DNA of 64,000 nt from BD1-7 clade bacterium. GTDB taxonomy: Bacteria > Pseudomonadota > Gammaproteobacteria > Pseudomonadales > DT-91. The notes beneath the pieces are model-generated. The model searched no databases, was not told where the DNA came from, and was given only the letters and a program-made list of their open reading frames with translations. The position numbers were made by a program, and so were the translations under genes. Shown piece by piece: positions 1 to 9,196 of this stretch; the stretch's first letter is position 1, and every line of letters begins with the position of its first letter. The stretch spans positions 188,251 to 252,250 of the forward strand of contig CACSIO010000061.1 of assembly GCA_902705865.1 (NCBI GenBank), given 5' to 3'.

Positions 1-208
1 TATCGACGCGCGCTCTATCGATCCAGGTGCCGTTCTTGCTGATATCTCTCAGGCTCCAGTGGTCGTCACGGAATTCGACAACGGCGTGTATTTTTGAAAT
101 ACCTGCCAGATGCAATTGTGTGTCAACAGCATCCTCTCGACGGCCAAAGGTATGATGGCGATTCAAATAGATGCGATCACCAGACTGTTCATTGATCAAA
201 AAGGCCAT
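1..208 (-). CDS. FHA-domain protein, N-terminal part, cut by window edge
   Basis: Reading the minus strand from an ATG at 208 gives 69 codons before the window ends. The product starts MAFLINEQSG and carries the FHA hallmarks: FGRRED near residue 21, ISKIHAVVEF near residue 44 and DISKNGTWI near residue 62. These correspond to the GR, SxxH and NGT motifs that bind phosphothreonine. FHA domains read Ser/Thr phosphorylation in signalling or secretion complexes, but the partner cannot be told because the rest of the gene lies outside. An in-frame TAA lies a few codons upstream and an AAGGA about 15 bases before the ATG, so this is the likely start. Domain call is firm; the full architecture is unknown. 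Confidence 0.75.
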   Translation of the reverse strand, partial: MAFLINEQSGDRIYLNRHHTFGRREDAVDTQLHLAGISKIHAVVEFRDDHWSLRDISKNGTWIDRARVD

Positions 209-572
209 GCCAGCTTCGTGTTTCCTTTACGTAGTGTTTATACAGCTGTCCAGTTGCTGATCTGGCTTCTTGTTTTTGTTAGCTGCCTGCCGAGAGATCC
301 TCTGTGATAAATAATCGTAAGCGTATGTCTTTATTGGATTTTGCGGCCAGCTATATACGTTAAACAGCCTAGTCATTCGCGTCAACCATAATACATTGAC
401 CTGAGCCAAATCAGCGTGATTTTTAGCGAATTTTCGCGGGAACCGTAAGTTTATGCGGTATCTCTAATGGTATATTTTGATCTCTATACTGTTACGACCT
501 GTCGCGCACCAATTTGGTGTCATTCAGGTAAAGCACTTTTACGTGAGTAGCAATCGATGCCCGGAGGGTTTA
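209..572. other. Intergenic region, FHA gene / ackA
   Basis: About 360 bases between the divergent FHA gene and ackA. Short open frames here have no ribosome binding site and no recognisable product. It must hold promoters for both directions, but I cannot place one with confidence. Confidence 0.4.
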
Positions 573-1745
573 ATGAGTCGGTGGATTCTGGTTTTAAATG
601 CAGGTAGTTCAAGCCTTAAGTTTGCGTTGGTTAACGGTACAACTGCTGAGGAATCATTCAGCGGATTGGCTGAATGCCTTGGTGCCGGCGATGCTCGAGT
701 CACCTTCCATAGTGAGCATGGAAATCAAACACTTCCGATTAGCGATGGCGCGATGGAAACTGCAATATCCATGATGATGGAAAAACTGCCATTGGATAGG
801 CACCCGGTGGCCATCGGGCATCGCGTCGTTCATGGCGGCGAACGATTTCGCCAAGCGGTTTTGATTGATGATGATGTGTTAGCGGGCATCGATGTTTGTT
901 CATCGTTGGCGCCGTTGCACAACCCAGCAAATCTGCAAGGTATCGCGGCAGCGAGGCGGCTATTTCCCGACTTACCTCAAGTTGCGGTATTTGATACAGC
1001 TTTTCATTCCGGGCTGCCTGAGAAAGCCTATCATTATGCGATTCCGATCGAGTTGTATGATAAATTCGGTGTGCGACGCTACGGGTTTCACGGTACCAGT
1101 CATCACTATGTTGCGATGCAAGCGGCTGACATTCTTCATCGGTCTTTCAACGAAACTCAGGTGATATCCGCGCATTTAGGCAATGGCTGCAGTGTTACCG
1201 CGGTAAAGAGTGGTCAGTCAATTGATACCAGTATGGGCATGACGCCGCTAGAAGGTGTCGTTATGGGGACGCGCAGTGGTGATGTTGACCCGGGTATTAT
1301 CTTTTGGCTGGCTGAGCAGCAGGCGATGTCGGTTGAAGAAATAGGCGACTTGTTAAACAAAAAAAGCGGGTTGCTTGGGCTTTCTACACTGAGCAATGAT
1401 ATGCGAACGTTGGAGGAGGCGAGCGCTAATGGACATCAAGGCGCGCAACTGGCGATTGATGTTTTCTGTTATCGTCTAGCCAAAACGATATCGGCGCTAA
1501 CGGTAGGGCTAGACCGGTTAGATGCTTTGATCTTCACAGGCGGTATCGGTGAAAACTCGCGTTTGATTCGTCAAACCGTGACCGATCAATTGGCTTTGCT
1601 TAATTTGTTCAGCGATCCTGATAAAAACGCCAACAATGGTGATAACACTAAAGGCCATATTGAGCGAGATGGAAGTGTACCGATATTGGTTATTCCAACC
1701 GATGAGGAGTATATGATCGCGAGTCAGACGTTGGCACTTATTTAG
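573..1745 (+). CDS. ackA: Acetate kinase
   Basis: Converts acetyl phosphate and ADP to acetate and ATP, reversibly, in the cytoplasm. With Pta it forms the acetate overflow/assimilation pathway. The 390-residue product opens with MSRWILVLNAGSSSLKFAL, the family's N-terminal phosphate-binding signature. It continues with the second signature (YRRYGFHGTSH-like, here VRRYGFHGTSHHYV), GNGCSVTA, MGTRSGDVDPG and FTGGIGENS. Length matches the usual ~400 residues. The ATG at 573 is preceded by CGGAGG at 562-567. An in-frame upstream ATG at 477 would add 32 residues absent from the family and has no ribosome binding site. pta follows 121 bases downstream on the same strand, so the two are probably one operon. 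Confidence 0.95.
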   Translation: MSRWILVLNAGSSSLKFALVNGTTAEESFSGLAECLGAGDARVTFHSEHGNQTLPISDGAMETAISMMMEKLPLDRHPVAIGHRVVHGGERFRQAVLIDDDVLAGIDVCSSLAPLHNPANLQGIAAARRLFPDLPQVAVFDTAFHSGLPEKAYHYAIPIELYDKFGVRRYGFHGTSHHYVAMQAADILHRSFNETQVISAHLGNGCSVTAVKSGQSIDTSMGMTPLEGVVMGTRSGDVDPGIIFWLAEQQAMSVEEIGDLLNKKSGLLGLSTLSNDMRTLEEASANGHQGAQLAIDVFCYRLAKTISALTVGLDRLDALIFTGGIGENSRLIRQTVTDQLALLNLFSDPDKNANNGDNTKGHIERDGSVPILVIPTDEEYMIASQTLALI

Positions 1746-1866
1746 ATTTAGCGTGCTAGCGGCTGAGGGTTGATCGTTTAAACGTAGATTGGTTAACATC
1801 GATTGATCGATGCACTGACGACTATAACGCACGTATTTTATTGCGTATCGAAGAGCAGGAAGTCAC

Positions 1867-3963
1867 ATGAGTGGTTGTTTGTTGGTAGTTCCGGTTGGAT
1901 TGTCGACTGGCGCACGATCGGTTTCGCTGGGTTTGTATCACAAGGCTGACCAACGAGGTTTGCACGTCTCGTATTTTGTGCCAGTGATGCAAAAGGCCAG
2001 TAGTATGATACGCCTTGCGGGTTCGGAAGCAGCAATGGATGCTCAGCGGCTGCAAGAATATATGCGTGTAGACAAGCTTGATGATGCGTTGGAAATGATC
2101 GTCACGGCTTATGAAGAGCAAACCCAATCTGCCGAATTTGTTATCACGCTTGGCTTAACGGTCAATGCATTGGTGCCGTATGCGGAGCGTGTTAATGCCA
2201 GCCTGGCTAAAGCGTTGGATGCGAAAGTCTTGTTGGTTGCGACAGATACAGAAGATAATCACGGCTTGATGAATTCGCAGTTGGAGATTGCTGCTGAGGC
2301 TTACGGTGGAGTTAGTGCCGGGCGAGTGGTCGGTTGCGTGATTAATAAATCCGGTGCGCCGAGAGATCGTCATGGTGACATTCGTCCGGATCTTTCCAGC
2401 GCTACGAGCACAGAAGCAGTTAGTGCTGATACTTTGGCTAAAACCATGCCTGTCTTGCAGCGGCATGATTTTGATTTGTTTGGCGTAATACCGTGGCAGC
2501 ACCACCTGGTTTCAAGTCGCACGTGTGATATTGCGTCATTGTTTGATGTTGATTGGATTTCTCGCGGGCAGGCGGATACTCGGCGCGTTAGCCATATCAG
2601 TATCGGTACACGCACGACGGCGAATCTTAAATCCGTTTTTACATTTGGTACCTTGTTGGTCACTGCCGGTGATCGTGACGATATCCTGCAGGCCGCGGCA
2701 CTTGCAGAGATGAGCGGCATTGAGCTGGCTGGGGTGTTGCTCACCGGTGGTTATTTACCGTCAGAAACAACGATGCAGTTGATTAAGCCTGCCTTGGAGC
2801 GTGGTTTACCCGTATTGTCGACGTCGATGGATACCTATGCTTGCGGAACTCGAATTCCACGCCTGTATTCGCTGATGGCCGATGATGACGGTGTGCGTTA
2901 TCAGGCAGTTTTGGATCATATCGCTGAGCATATCGATGGTAAAAAGCTGCGCAATGTTTTTGATGCGAGATCTGAGCGAAAGCTCTCTCCCGCTGCATTT
3001 CGATACAATCTGATCAAGGTTGCACGAACGCTTAATAAGCGTGTTGTTTTGCCTGAAGGGGAAGAGCCTCGCACACTCGCTGCTGCGATCGCCTGCGCAC
3101 AAAAGGGCATTGCCCACTGTATACTTCTTGGTGATCGTGCGCGGATTGAATCACTGGCAGAAGCGCAGGGGCTTGAGATTCCAGAAGGCGTATCGGTTGT
3201 TGATCCGGTGAGTATCCGTGAGCAATATGTCGACCCCTTTGTTGCGCTGCGTAAGCACAAAGGGATGAACGAAGTAAGAGCAAGGCAGTTGCTTGAAGAC
3301 AATGTGGTGCTTGGCACCATGATGTTACATCAAGATGATGTCGATGGGCTTGTTTCTGGCGCTGTGCACACAACGGCAAATACCATTCTGCCAGCGATGC
3401 AGTTAATCAAAACACGGCCGGGCGTCTCATTGGTTTCGTCAGTGTTTTTTATGTGCCTACCCGATCAGGTGTTGGTTTATGGTGATTGTGCGGTGAATCC
3501 TGAGCCGGATGCGCAAGAGCTTGCTGACATTGCTATACAGAGTGCTGATAGTGCCAAAGCATTTGGTATACCGCCTCGCGTAGCCATGATCAGCTACAGT
3601 ACGGGGAGTTCTGGCCACGGCAAGAATGTTGATAAAGTGGTGGAGGCAACACGTATTGCTAAAGAGCTGCGGCCAGATCTTGTGATTGATGGGCCACTGC
3701 AATACGACGCTGCGGCGAATGCCGGTGTTGCCGCGTCCAAAGCGCCTGATAGCCCAGTTGCTGGAAAGGCAACGGTGTTTGTGTTTCCGGATCTGAATAC
3801 AGGTAATACCACGTACAAAGCCGTACAGCGCAGTGCCAATGTTATTAGTGTTGGCCCATTGCTGCAGGGTTTGAAGAAACCCGTTAACGACCTATCTCGT
3901 GGTGCGTTGGTTGACGATATTATTTATACCATTGCTCTTACGGCGATACAGGCTGCCAGTTGA
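1867..3963 (+). CDS. pta: Phosphate acetyltransferase, long form
   Basis: Transfers the acetyl group between CoA and phosphate (acetyl-CoA + Pi to acetyl phosphate + CoA) and pairs with the upstream acetate kinase. The 698-residue length is that of the long enterobacterial type (E. coli about 714). It has an N-terminal P-loop-like AAA_26 domain (VVPVGLSTGARSVSLGL), a central DRTGG domain, and the C-terminal catalytic PTA_PTB domain from about residue 375. The catalytic domain contains VLPEGEEPRTL, GLVSGAVHTTANT and the terminal VFVFPDLNTGNTTYKAVQR. An AGGAAG lies before the ATG. In E. coli the N-terminal region mediates regulation by NADH and pyruvate; whether that holds here is inference. 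Confidence 0.95.
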   Translation: MSGCLLVVPVGLSTGARSVSLGLYHKADQRGLHVSYFVPVMQKASSMIRLAGSEAAMDAQRLQEYMRVDKLDDALEMIVTAYEEQTQSAEFVITLGLTVNALVPYAERVNASLAKALDAKVLLVATDTEDNHGLMNSQLEIAAEAYGGVSAGRVVGCVINKSGAPRDRHGDIRPDLSSATSTEAVSADTLAKTMPVLQRHDFDLFGVIPWQHHLVSSRTCDIASLFDVDWISRGQADTRRVSHISIGTRTTANLKSVFTFGTLLVTAGDRDDILQAAALAEMSGIELAGVLLTGGYLPSETTMQLIKPALERGLPVLSTSMDTYACGTRIPRLYSLMADDDGVRYQAVLDHIAEHIDGKKLRNVFDARSERKLSPAAFRYNLIKVARTLNKRVVLPEGEEPRTLAAAIACAQKGIAHCILLGDRARIESLAEAQGLEIPEGVSVVDPVSIREQYVDPFVALRKHKGMNEVRARQLLEDNVVLGTMMLHQDDVDGLVSGAVHTTANTILPAMQLIKTRPGVSLVSSVFFMCLPDQVLVYGDCAVNPEPDAQELADIAIQSADSAKAFGIPPRVAMISYSTGSSGHGKNVDKVVEATRIAKELRPDLVIDGPLQYDAAANAGVAASKAPDSPVAGKATVFVFPDLNTGNTTYKAVQRSANVISVGPLLQGLKKPVNDLSRGALVDDIIYTIALTAIQAAS

Positions 3964-4000
3964 GATGCGCCTGCCTGTAGAGTATCTGCTAGTGCGTAGG

Positions 4001-4037
4001 ATACCTGAATCACGACATCTGCCGGTGATTCAGGTAT
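4001..4037 (+). terminator. 13-bp inverted repeat after pta
   Basis: A perfect 13-bp inverted repeat, ATACCTGAATCAC (4001-4013) and GTGATTCAGGTAT (4025-4037), with an 11-base loop, sits 37 bases after the pta stop and 43 bases before waaC. No T-tract follows, so it is not a textbook intrinsic terminator. It may stabilise the 3' end of the ackA-pta message or be an operator for waaC. Confidence 0.35.
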
Positions 4038-4080
4038 ATTGCGGCCCCTTGTGAAAACCCTTCAGCTTTGAATCTGATTG

Positions 4081-5097
4081 ATGAAAAAAATCCTACTTGT
4101 TAAAACAACCTCGCTCGGTGACTTGATCCACGCCATGCCGGCAGTCACTGATTTACACCATGCGATGGGCGATGTTGAGCTCCATTGGTTGGTTGAGGAG
4201 TCTTTTCGGGATATTCCTTACTGGCACCCCGCAGTTACTAAAGTCCATACCTGCGCTGTAAGAACCTGGCGTAAAAAACCATTTGCCAAAGAAACTCGTG
4301 CAGCAGTTGCAGCATTGAAGGCAGATTTAAAGGCCGAGGATTTTGATCTTGTCATCGATGCGCAAGGGTTGGTGAAAAGTGCATGGATAGTGCGTTGGTT
4401 AGCAGGCGAAAAGCACGGCTACGATAAGCACAGCATACGTGAACCCTTGGCAAGCAGAGTTTATGACATCGGCCATTCAATCAGCCGAGAACAAACTGCC
4501 ATTGATCGAAATCGACAATTATTGGCAGCAGTCAACGGATATTCGCTGTCCAACTTACCGTTATCTTTCGGATTATCGATTGAGCGCCCGTCAAATCTTG
4601 ATATGCCAGTGGATAAGCCTTATCTGGTGTTTTTGCATGGTACTAACTGGTCTAGCAAAATCTGGCCGGTTGCGTATTGGCAAGCACTCGCTGAAGACAT
4701 GCAGCAACGGGGCTTCCAGGTATATCTTCCTTGGGGTGACGATGCCGAACGGCAGAGAGCGCATGAGATCGCAGGAGACAGTGGTGCGGTAGTGTTAGAT
4801 CGCCTACCGCTAACCAGTATTGCGTATCTATTACAGAACGCACATACCGTTGTTGGTAGTGATACGGGATTAAGTCATATAGCCGGCGCATTGAGTACGC
4901 ATACCCTTGGGCTCTACGGCTCAACCAACAGCAAATTAACTGGCCTAGTCGGGGATAACGTTAAGAGTTTGCAGTCGGATTTTGACTGCTCGCCATGCAT
5001 GAAGCGTGAGTGTCCGTTGGTACGCAGTGATGGAATTATTCCCTGCTATGAAAGGATTGGCCCGGAACGCGTACGCGATTATATCGTGAGATCCTGA
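4081..5097 (+). CDS. waaC: Lipopolysaccharide heptosyltransferase I
   Basis: A GT9 enzyme that adds the first L-glycero-D-manno-heptose from ADP-heptose to Kdo2-lipid A at the inner face of the inner membrane. The start MKKILLVKTTSLGDLIHAMPA is the family's N-terminal signature. VFLHGTNWSSKIWP, VVGSDTGLSHIAGAL (the donor-binding D-T-G-L-x-H motif) and the C-terminal DFDCSPCMKRECPL are also typical. 338 residues is a normal length. I prefer the ATG at 4081; a TTG directly before it would add one residue. It opens a same-strand run of five envelope glycosyltransferase-type genes up to 9149. Confidence 0.92.
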   Translation: MKKILLVKTTSLGDLIHAMPAVTDLHHAMGDVELHWLVEESFRDIPYWHPAVTKVHTCAVRTWRKKPFAKETRAAVAALKADLKAEDFDLVIDAQGLVKSAWIVRWLAGEKHGYDKHSIREPLASRVYDIGHSISREQTAIDRNRQLLAAVNGYSLSNLPLSFGLSIERPSNLDMPVDKPYLVFLHGTNWSSKIWPVAYWQALAEDMQQRGFQVYLPWGDDAERQRAHEIAGDSGAVVLDRLPLTSIAYLLQNAHTVVGSDTGLSHIAGALSTHTLGLYGSTNSKLTGLVGDNVKSLQSDFDCSPCMKRECPLVRSDGIIPCYERIGPERVRDYIVRS

Positions 5098-5148
5098 GCC
5101 TCGTTCGCCGACTTGTTGCCCCGAATCTCATGAGAGAGGGTTGGGCAA

Positions 5149-6012
5149 ATGAAGTTGGTGATGACATTACTTGTCAAAAACGAAGCACGAATACTCGAAG
5201 ATAATATACGGTTTCATGCGGAGCAGGGCGTTGATGCCTTTCTCGTTATGAACAACGGCTCCACCGATCAAACGGATGACCTGTTGGCCGATCTCTCACA
5301 TGAATTGGATATTCATGTTGTACAGAATTCCTCCTCTGATTACCTTCAAAGCCAATGGATGACATCGCTCGCCCATCAAGCTGTCTCGCAGCTCCATGCC
5401 GATCTTGTGATTTCGAATGATGCTGACGAATTTTGGGTGTGCTCGTCTGGCGGAGATTTGAAGTCCAAATTACGTAACCGAGACGCTGTAGTCACAGTTC
5501 AGCGTTACAATTATGTCCAGTCGAAAGAAGCTCTTCAGTCTGATCGGCCGTATTGGCAGGCCGATGCCAAAGTTGTTAACCCCGTTTTATATGTGAAAAA
5601 TGATCAGCTAGAGCGGACCCGGATTTCCATGCCGCTGGTTAAAATTAGCCCTAAAGTCGTCGTGAACCCGCGTGGATTGTTAAAAATTAAGGGGGGGAAT
5701 CATCGGGCCCGGCACCTGCGATTTTGGGCCAGTAGAAACGAGCCGGGTATCGAAGTTCATCACTATCCGATTCGCGGCTATGCTCATTTTGCTGAAAACA
5801 TCCAACATCGTGCAAGTCTGCTTAAAGCTAATCCGGAAACCCGAATGGGTGATCACTATCGCCGATGGGTGAAATTGATGGATGAAGGGAGGTTGCGCGA
5901 GGAATTCGATCGAATGAGTATTTGCGAGAATGAAATCGATATTTTGCAGAGAATCGGCGTTATTCGACGGCTGCAAAGCCCGATCGCGGATGTTGTCGCG
6001 TCACATCATTGA
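5149..6012 (+). CDS. Glycosyltransferase, Glyco_tranf_2_4-like (copy 1)
   Basis: Predicted GT-A-fold glycosyltransferase of the GT2-related family Pfam calls Glyco_tranf_2_4. The opening MKLVMTLLVKNEARILEDNI, then FLVMNNGSTDQTDDLL (nucleotide-sugar binding) and VISNDADEFWV (a D-x-D-type metal site near residue 94) support this. The C-terminal half has the unusual KGGNHRARHLRFW and GDHYRRWVKLMDEGRLREE blocks, which recur in the next gene. No membrane segment or signal peptide is seen, so it should act in the cytoplasm on a lipid-linked or core acceptor. The sugar and linkage cannot be told. It lies 51 bases after waaC, which points to LPS core or surface-glycan assembly. Confidence 0.75.
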   Translation: MKLVMTLLVKNEARILEDNIRFHAEQGVDAFLVMNNGSTDQTDDLLADLSHELDIHVVQNSSSDYLQSQWMTSLAHQAVSQLHADLVISNDADEFWVCSSGGDLKSKLRNRDAVVTVQRYNYVQSKEALQSDRPYWQADAKVVNPVLYVKNDQLERTRISMPLVKISPKVVVNPRGLLKIKGGNHRARHLRFWASRNEPGIEVHHYPIRGYAHFAENIQHRASLLKANPETRMGDHYRRWVKLMDEGRLREEFDRMSICENEIDILQRIGVIRRLQSPIADVVASHH

Positions 6013-6196
6013 TTTCACGGCAAAAAGTAACGCAATGCCAGAGCAATCATCGTTGGTAAACGGTATCATGTTTGACCAATGGTTGGTCTGTGTATGGCAA
6101 TGGTGTGCGCGTTGTGTTGGCCAATAAGAAAAAGATAAAGATTCATAGAGGGTTCGGTTTTCATGCCGGATCTTTATATTTGGTGGGAGTCCTACG

Positions 6197-7075
6197 TTGT
6201 TAGCAGCCGCTTATCTGGTTAAGAACGAACTCGATATTTTAGAAACAAATCTCAGGTTTCATCACGCCATGGGCGTCGAAGCGTTTGCCATCATGGACAA
6301 CGGTTCTACCGATGGAACACGTGAGCTGTTGGATGAGCTTTCCAAGGAAATGCCAATCCACATTGTTGATAAAACTGAGCATACCTATCAGTTCCACAAA
6401 TGGCGCAAAGAGATCGTTTCGGCATGTCGAAAGGCTTTCAATCCAGATCGTGTGATCTGCAATGATGCCGATGAATTCTGGCTGCCGCGTGATGACGGGC
6501 AGTCACTTAAGAACTTACTAAATCGCAAGGAGGCCATTATCACGGTTAACCGTTTTAATATGTTGCCGACGCCGGCGATGGAAGACGGTTCATTCCTCAA
6601 TACTGATTTAAAAGTATCGTGCCCGATTGTTTTCAGTAGTGAAACACAGATCGAAAAAGACAGCATTGCTATGTTGCTGTCGACGATCGGCCCTAAAGTT
6701 GCGTTGAATCCACACGGGCTGTTAAAACTCAATGGTGGTAACCACCGCGCTAAACATCTGAGGTTTTGGAGCAAAACGACGGTCGATGATATTAGAGTTA
6801 TTCACTTTCCGGTGCGTAGCTATGCGCAGTTTGAAAAAAATGTCGCTAACCGAACAGAAGTCATTCGACGCAAAGACATTAAAACAATTCGGATCGGTGA
6901 TCATTATCGTCGCTGGGCAGATATGCTTGAGGCAGGTCGATTGCGGGAGGAATACCACAACTTTCTTTTTTCGAGTGAAGAGCTTGAGACGCTAGAAAAA
7001 ATCGGTGTTGTTGAGCGGGACAGCCGCCCATCAGCATTCATCCAAAAGATAGTGTCAGAAAGCCAAAGCTCATGA
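6197..7075 (+). CDS. Glycosyltransferase, Glyco_tranf_2_4-like (copy 2, paralog)
   Basis: Tandem paralog of the preceding gene with the same layout: YLVKNELDILETNLRFHHAMGV, FAIMDNGSTDGTRELL, VICNDADEFWLP, then NGGNHRAKHLRFW and GDHYRRWADMLEAGRLREE. At 292 residues it is near-identical in length to copy 1. The likely start is TTG at 6197, because GGGAG at 6185-6189 is well placed and homology begins there (LLAAAYLVKNE). A rare start codon may lower its expression. It overlaps the next gene by ATGA at 7072-7075, so translation is probably coupled. Donor and acceptor are unknown; local duplication followed by divergence suggests successive residues of one glycan. Confidence 0.72.
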   Translation: MLAAAYLVKNELDILETNLRFHHAMGVEAFAIMDNGSTDGTRELLDELSKEMPIHIVDKTEHTYQFHKWRKEIVSACRKAFNPDRVICNDADEFWLPRDDGQSLKNLLNRKEAIITVNRFNMLPTPAMEDGSFLNTDLKVSCPIVFSSETQIEKDSIAMLLSTIGPKVALNPHGLLKLNGGNHRAKHLRFWSKTTVDDIRVIHFPVRSYAQFEKNVANRTEVIRRKDIKTIRIGDHYRRWADMLEAGRLREEYHNFLFSSEELETLEKIGVVERDSRPSAFIQKIVSESQSS

Positions 7076-8178
7076 TTCTTTTTTTTCAATCCCGTCGTGA
7101 TTTAGGTAAATACTTCGCTGAGGTTATCCGCAAGGGCGGTTTCGAAGGTGAAATATATACCCATAAGCAGTTTGGTCTACCTTCGCTTGCAGCTCTGATA
7201 AAGCCAGATCAAGATGTGATCCGCACGGCGGTTAATTACAGGCTGATTGATAAAAGCAGCCGGCGCTCGCAGCCTGTATCTGCAGTGCAGCGGTTTGCCT
7301 ATCAATTGATGGCGCGATTTCGCTACGCATCGGACGTTGCTTATCTTCAACAAAAACGTCCTGAGCTGGCGGTAGTCTGGAATGGGCTCAAGTTCAGGCA
7401 GGCTATTTTTGTTGGAGCGGCTCGATCATTGGGTATCAAATGCTGTTTTATGGAAAACGGATTGCTGCCAGATACAACAGTGTGCGATGAAAAGGGAATT
7501 AACGCGGGTAATAGCTTGCCGAGGGATGCTGGCTTTTACCGCTCCCAAGAAGGTCTGCCCGCATTTACATCCAAGTCCCTCAATGTAAGAGCACAAGTCA
7601 CCGACAAAATCAGTAGCGAAAGTGCGCTCCCTGAGAGGTACATTTTTGTACCGTTCCAAGTTGATTCAGATTCGCAGATTGTTTCGTACTCACCTTGGAT
7701 CAAAAATATGGCGCAGTTGAGCCAGGCTGTTGTCGATGCGTTGCCCTCAGGTAGCCCCTACAAAATCGTTTTCAAAGAGCATCCATCGAGCTATGTCGAC
7801 TACGATTATTTGCACACTGAAATCGATGGTAATACGGCGATGTTTGCCAACGGAGTTACCACTCAAACCCTGATTGAAAATGCTGATGCGGTGATCACCA
7901 TCAACTCGACCGTTGGTATTGAGGCGTTGTCTTATGGGAAGAAGGTTATCGTGCTCGGTGAAGCTTGTTATGCGATACCTGAGGTCGTTTTGTGCGCATC
8001 GAATCAAGCTGAATTGGTCAACGCCATCGCTTGTGTGGGTGGTGCTAATTTCGATAGCGAACTGCGAGAACATTTTTTGGCGTACCTGCAGACTCAGTAC
8101 CATGTGCAAGGTGACTGGCGAAAGCCGGACGAGGCCCATTTTGAGAGCCTTGCCACACGATTGAAACGTTTTCTATGA
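7072..8178 (+). CDS. KpsS/LipB-like capsule-type glycosyltransferase
   Basis: A 368-residue protein resembling the Capsule_synth family (KpsS/KpsC/LipB), whose characterised members are beta-Kdo transferases that build the lipid-linked capsule primer. Visible family blocks are CFMENGLLPDTTVCDEKGIN near residue 125, IFVPFQVDSDSQI near 190, FKEHPSS near 235 and VITINSTVGIEALSYGKKV near 275. The EHP and NSTVG(I/L)EAL blocks bind the CMP-sugar in that fold. It overlaps the genes on both sides by ATGA, so the three are one translational unit. No kpsC, kpsT/M or other export gene is in the window. A role in decorating LPS rather than making a group 2 capsule is possible. Confidence 0.75.
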   Translation: MILFFQSRRDLGKYFAEVIRKGGFEGEIYTHKQFGLPSLAALIKPDQDVIRTAVNYRLIDKSSRRSQPVSAVQRFAYQLMARFRYASDVAYLQQKRPELAVVWNGLKFRQAIFVGAARSLGIKCCFMENGLLPDTTVCDEKGINAGNSLPRDAGFYRSQEGLPAFTSKSLNVRAQVTDKISSESALPERYIFVPFQVDSDSQIVSYSPWIKNMAQLSQAVVDALPSGSPYKIVFKEHPSSYVDYDYLHTEIDGNTAMFANGVTTQTLIENADAVITINSTVGIEALSYGKKVIVLGEACYAIPEVVLCASNQAELVNAIACVGGANFDSELREHFLAYLQTQYHVQGDWRKPDEAHFESLATRLKRFL

Positions 8179-9149
8179 CACATCTTTTTTTGGTATCTAC
8201 GCAATTCAACGCGCTGATGGCGGCGTCAGTGGCGCATTCGTTGGATGCCCGCTGCGTGTTGATGTTTATTGATCAGAAACGTCCTGTCGATCTTGCGCCG
8301 TGGGAAAACCTTGGCTGTTTTGCAAATGTGTCTGATGCCGGTAATCGTCAAGCCGCGATGGCCCAACTGCAGGAACTCTGCAGTGGTGGAGAGATTGGCC
8401 ATATCTACACGGGCAACGACAGACGCATTGAGTTTCAAGCGGCAATGATTGCCGCCGGCAGCGATGCGAAGGGGCATTATCTTGACGATGGTTTATACAG
8501 CTATACCGGTTTCAGTAAAAATGTTATCGCTGACTGCGCTGAGTTTTGCATAAAATCTCTGCGCTATCGAATGGCGCTGAAACGCCCACCCTTCATTGGC
8601 GGAAGCCGCTGGATTTCTGAAGCTCACTTATTGTTTCCTGATCATGCATTGCCAGGTTTTCGCAGCAAATCAATCTCTGCGATTGATCGAGAGGCGTTCT
8701 TGCAGGTGTCGAAGCAACAATCCGCGCGTATGCATTTGTCATTGCCGCATTCATTGTCGGATTATCAGCGTTTAGTGTTATTGCCGCATTCGTCGGTGAT
8801 TTCGGCAGCTTTTGCCGAGCACATGAATCAAAAGCTTGCTGAATCTGATGAAACAACACTGGTAAAAACACATCCAAGAGATTGCTTGGAAACGCTTCGT
8901 GGTATGTTTCCGGCCGCCAATGGTGCCGACTGGTTGGGTGAGAATATCCCTTTTGAATGGTTGCTGTGCTATCTGGCCGATGATGCTTGTATTATCTCCG
9001 GTGCGTCGTCGACACTGATGACAGCGAGGTGGCTAAAGCCGAAAGCGCGCGTGGTTTGCTTAGAAAGCGCCGCGCAGCAGCACAAATTGTTCCAGTTTTA
9101 TCAGTCTCTTGGCATACAATGGTCGAACACTGATCAAGATGCAGATTAA
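8175..9149 (+). CDS. GT-B glycosyltransferase with bacterial sialyltransferase motifs
   Basis: A 324-residue protein with the three signature elements of bacterial sialyltransferases (GT38/GT52/GT80-type). These are an acidic D/E-D/E-G motif at D104-D105-G106 (HYLDDGLYSYTG), an HP motif at H233-P234 (VKTHPRD) and paired serines at 278-279 (IISGASSTLM). The HP and Ser motifs bind the CMP of CMP-sialic acid in characterised members. It overlaps the KpsS-like gene by four bases. No sialic acid synthesis genes (neuA/B/C) are in view, so the donor could equally be another CMP-nonulosonate or CMP-Kdo. The call rests on motifs, not on close similarity to a named enzyme. Confidence 0.6.
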   Translation: MTHLFLVSTQFNALMAASVAHSLDARCVLMFIDQKRPVDLAPWENLGCFANVSDAGNRQAAMAQLQELCSGGEIGHIYTGNDRRIEFQAAMIAAGSDAKGHYLDDGLYSYTGFSKNVIADCAEFCIKSLRYRMALKRPPFIGGSRWISEAHLLFPDHALPGFRSKSISAIDREAFLQVSKQQSARMHLSLPHSLSDYQRLVLLPHSSVISAAFAEHMNQKLAESDETTLVKTHPRDCLETLRGMFPAANGADWLGENIPFEWLLCYLADDACIISGASSTLMTARWLKPKARVVCLESAAQQHKLFQFYQSLGIQWSNTDQDAD

Positions 9150-9196
9150 TTTTCTAAGGGCAAGAACGCCCTGAGCGCTTTGTAACCGGAGTTACC

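Noticed and set aside
477..572. N-terminal extension of acetate kinase from the ATG at 477
   Set aside because: No ribosome site there, the extra 32 residues are foreign to the family, and the ATG at 573 has a clear CGGAGG and the normal family start.
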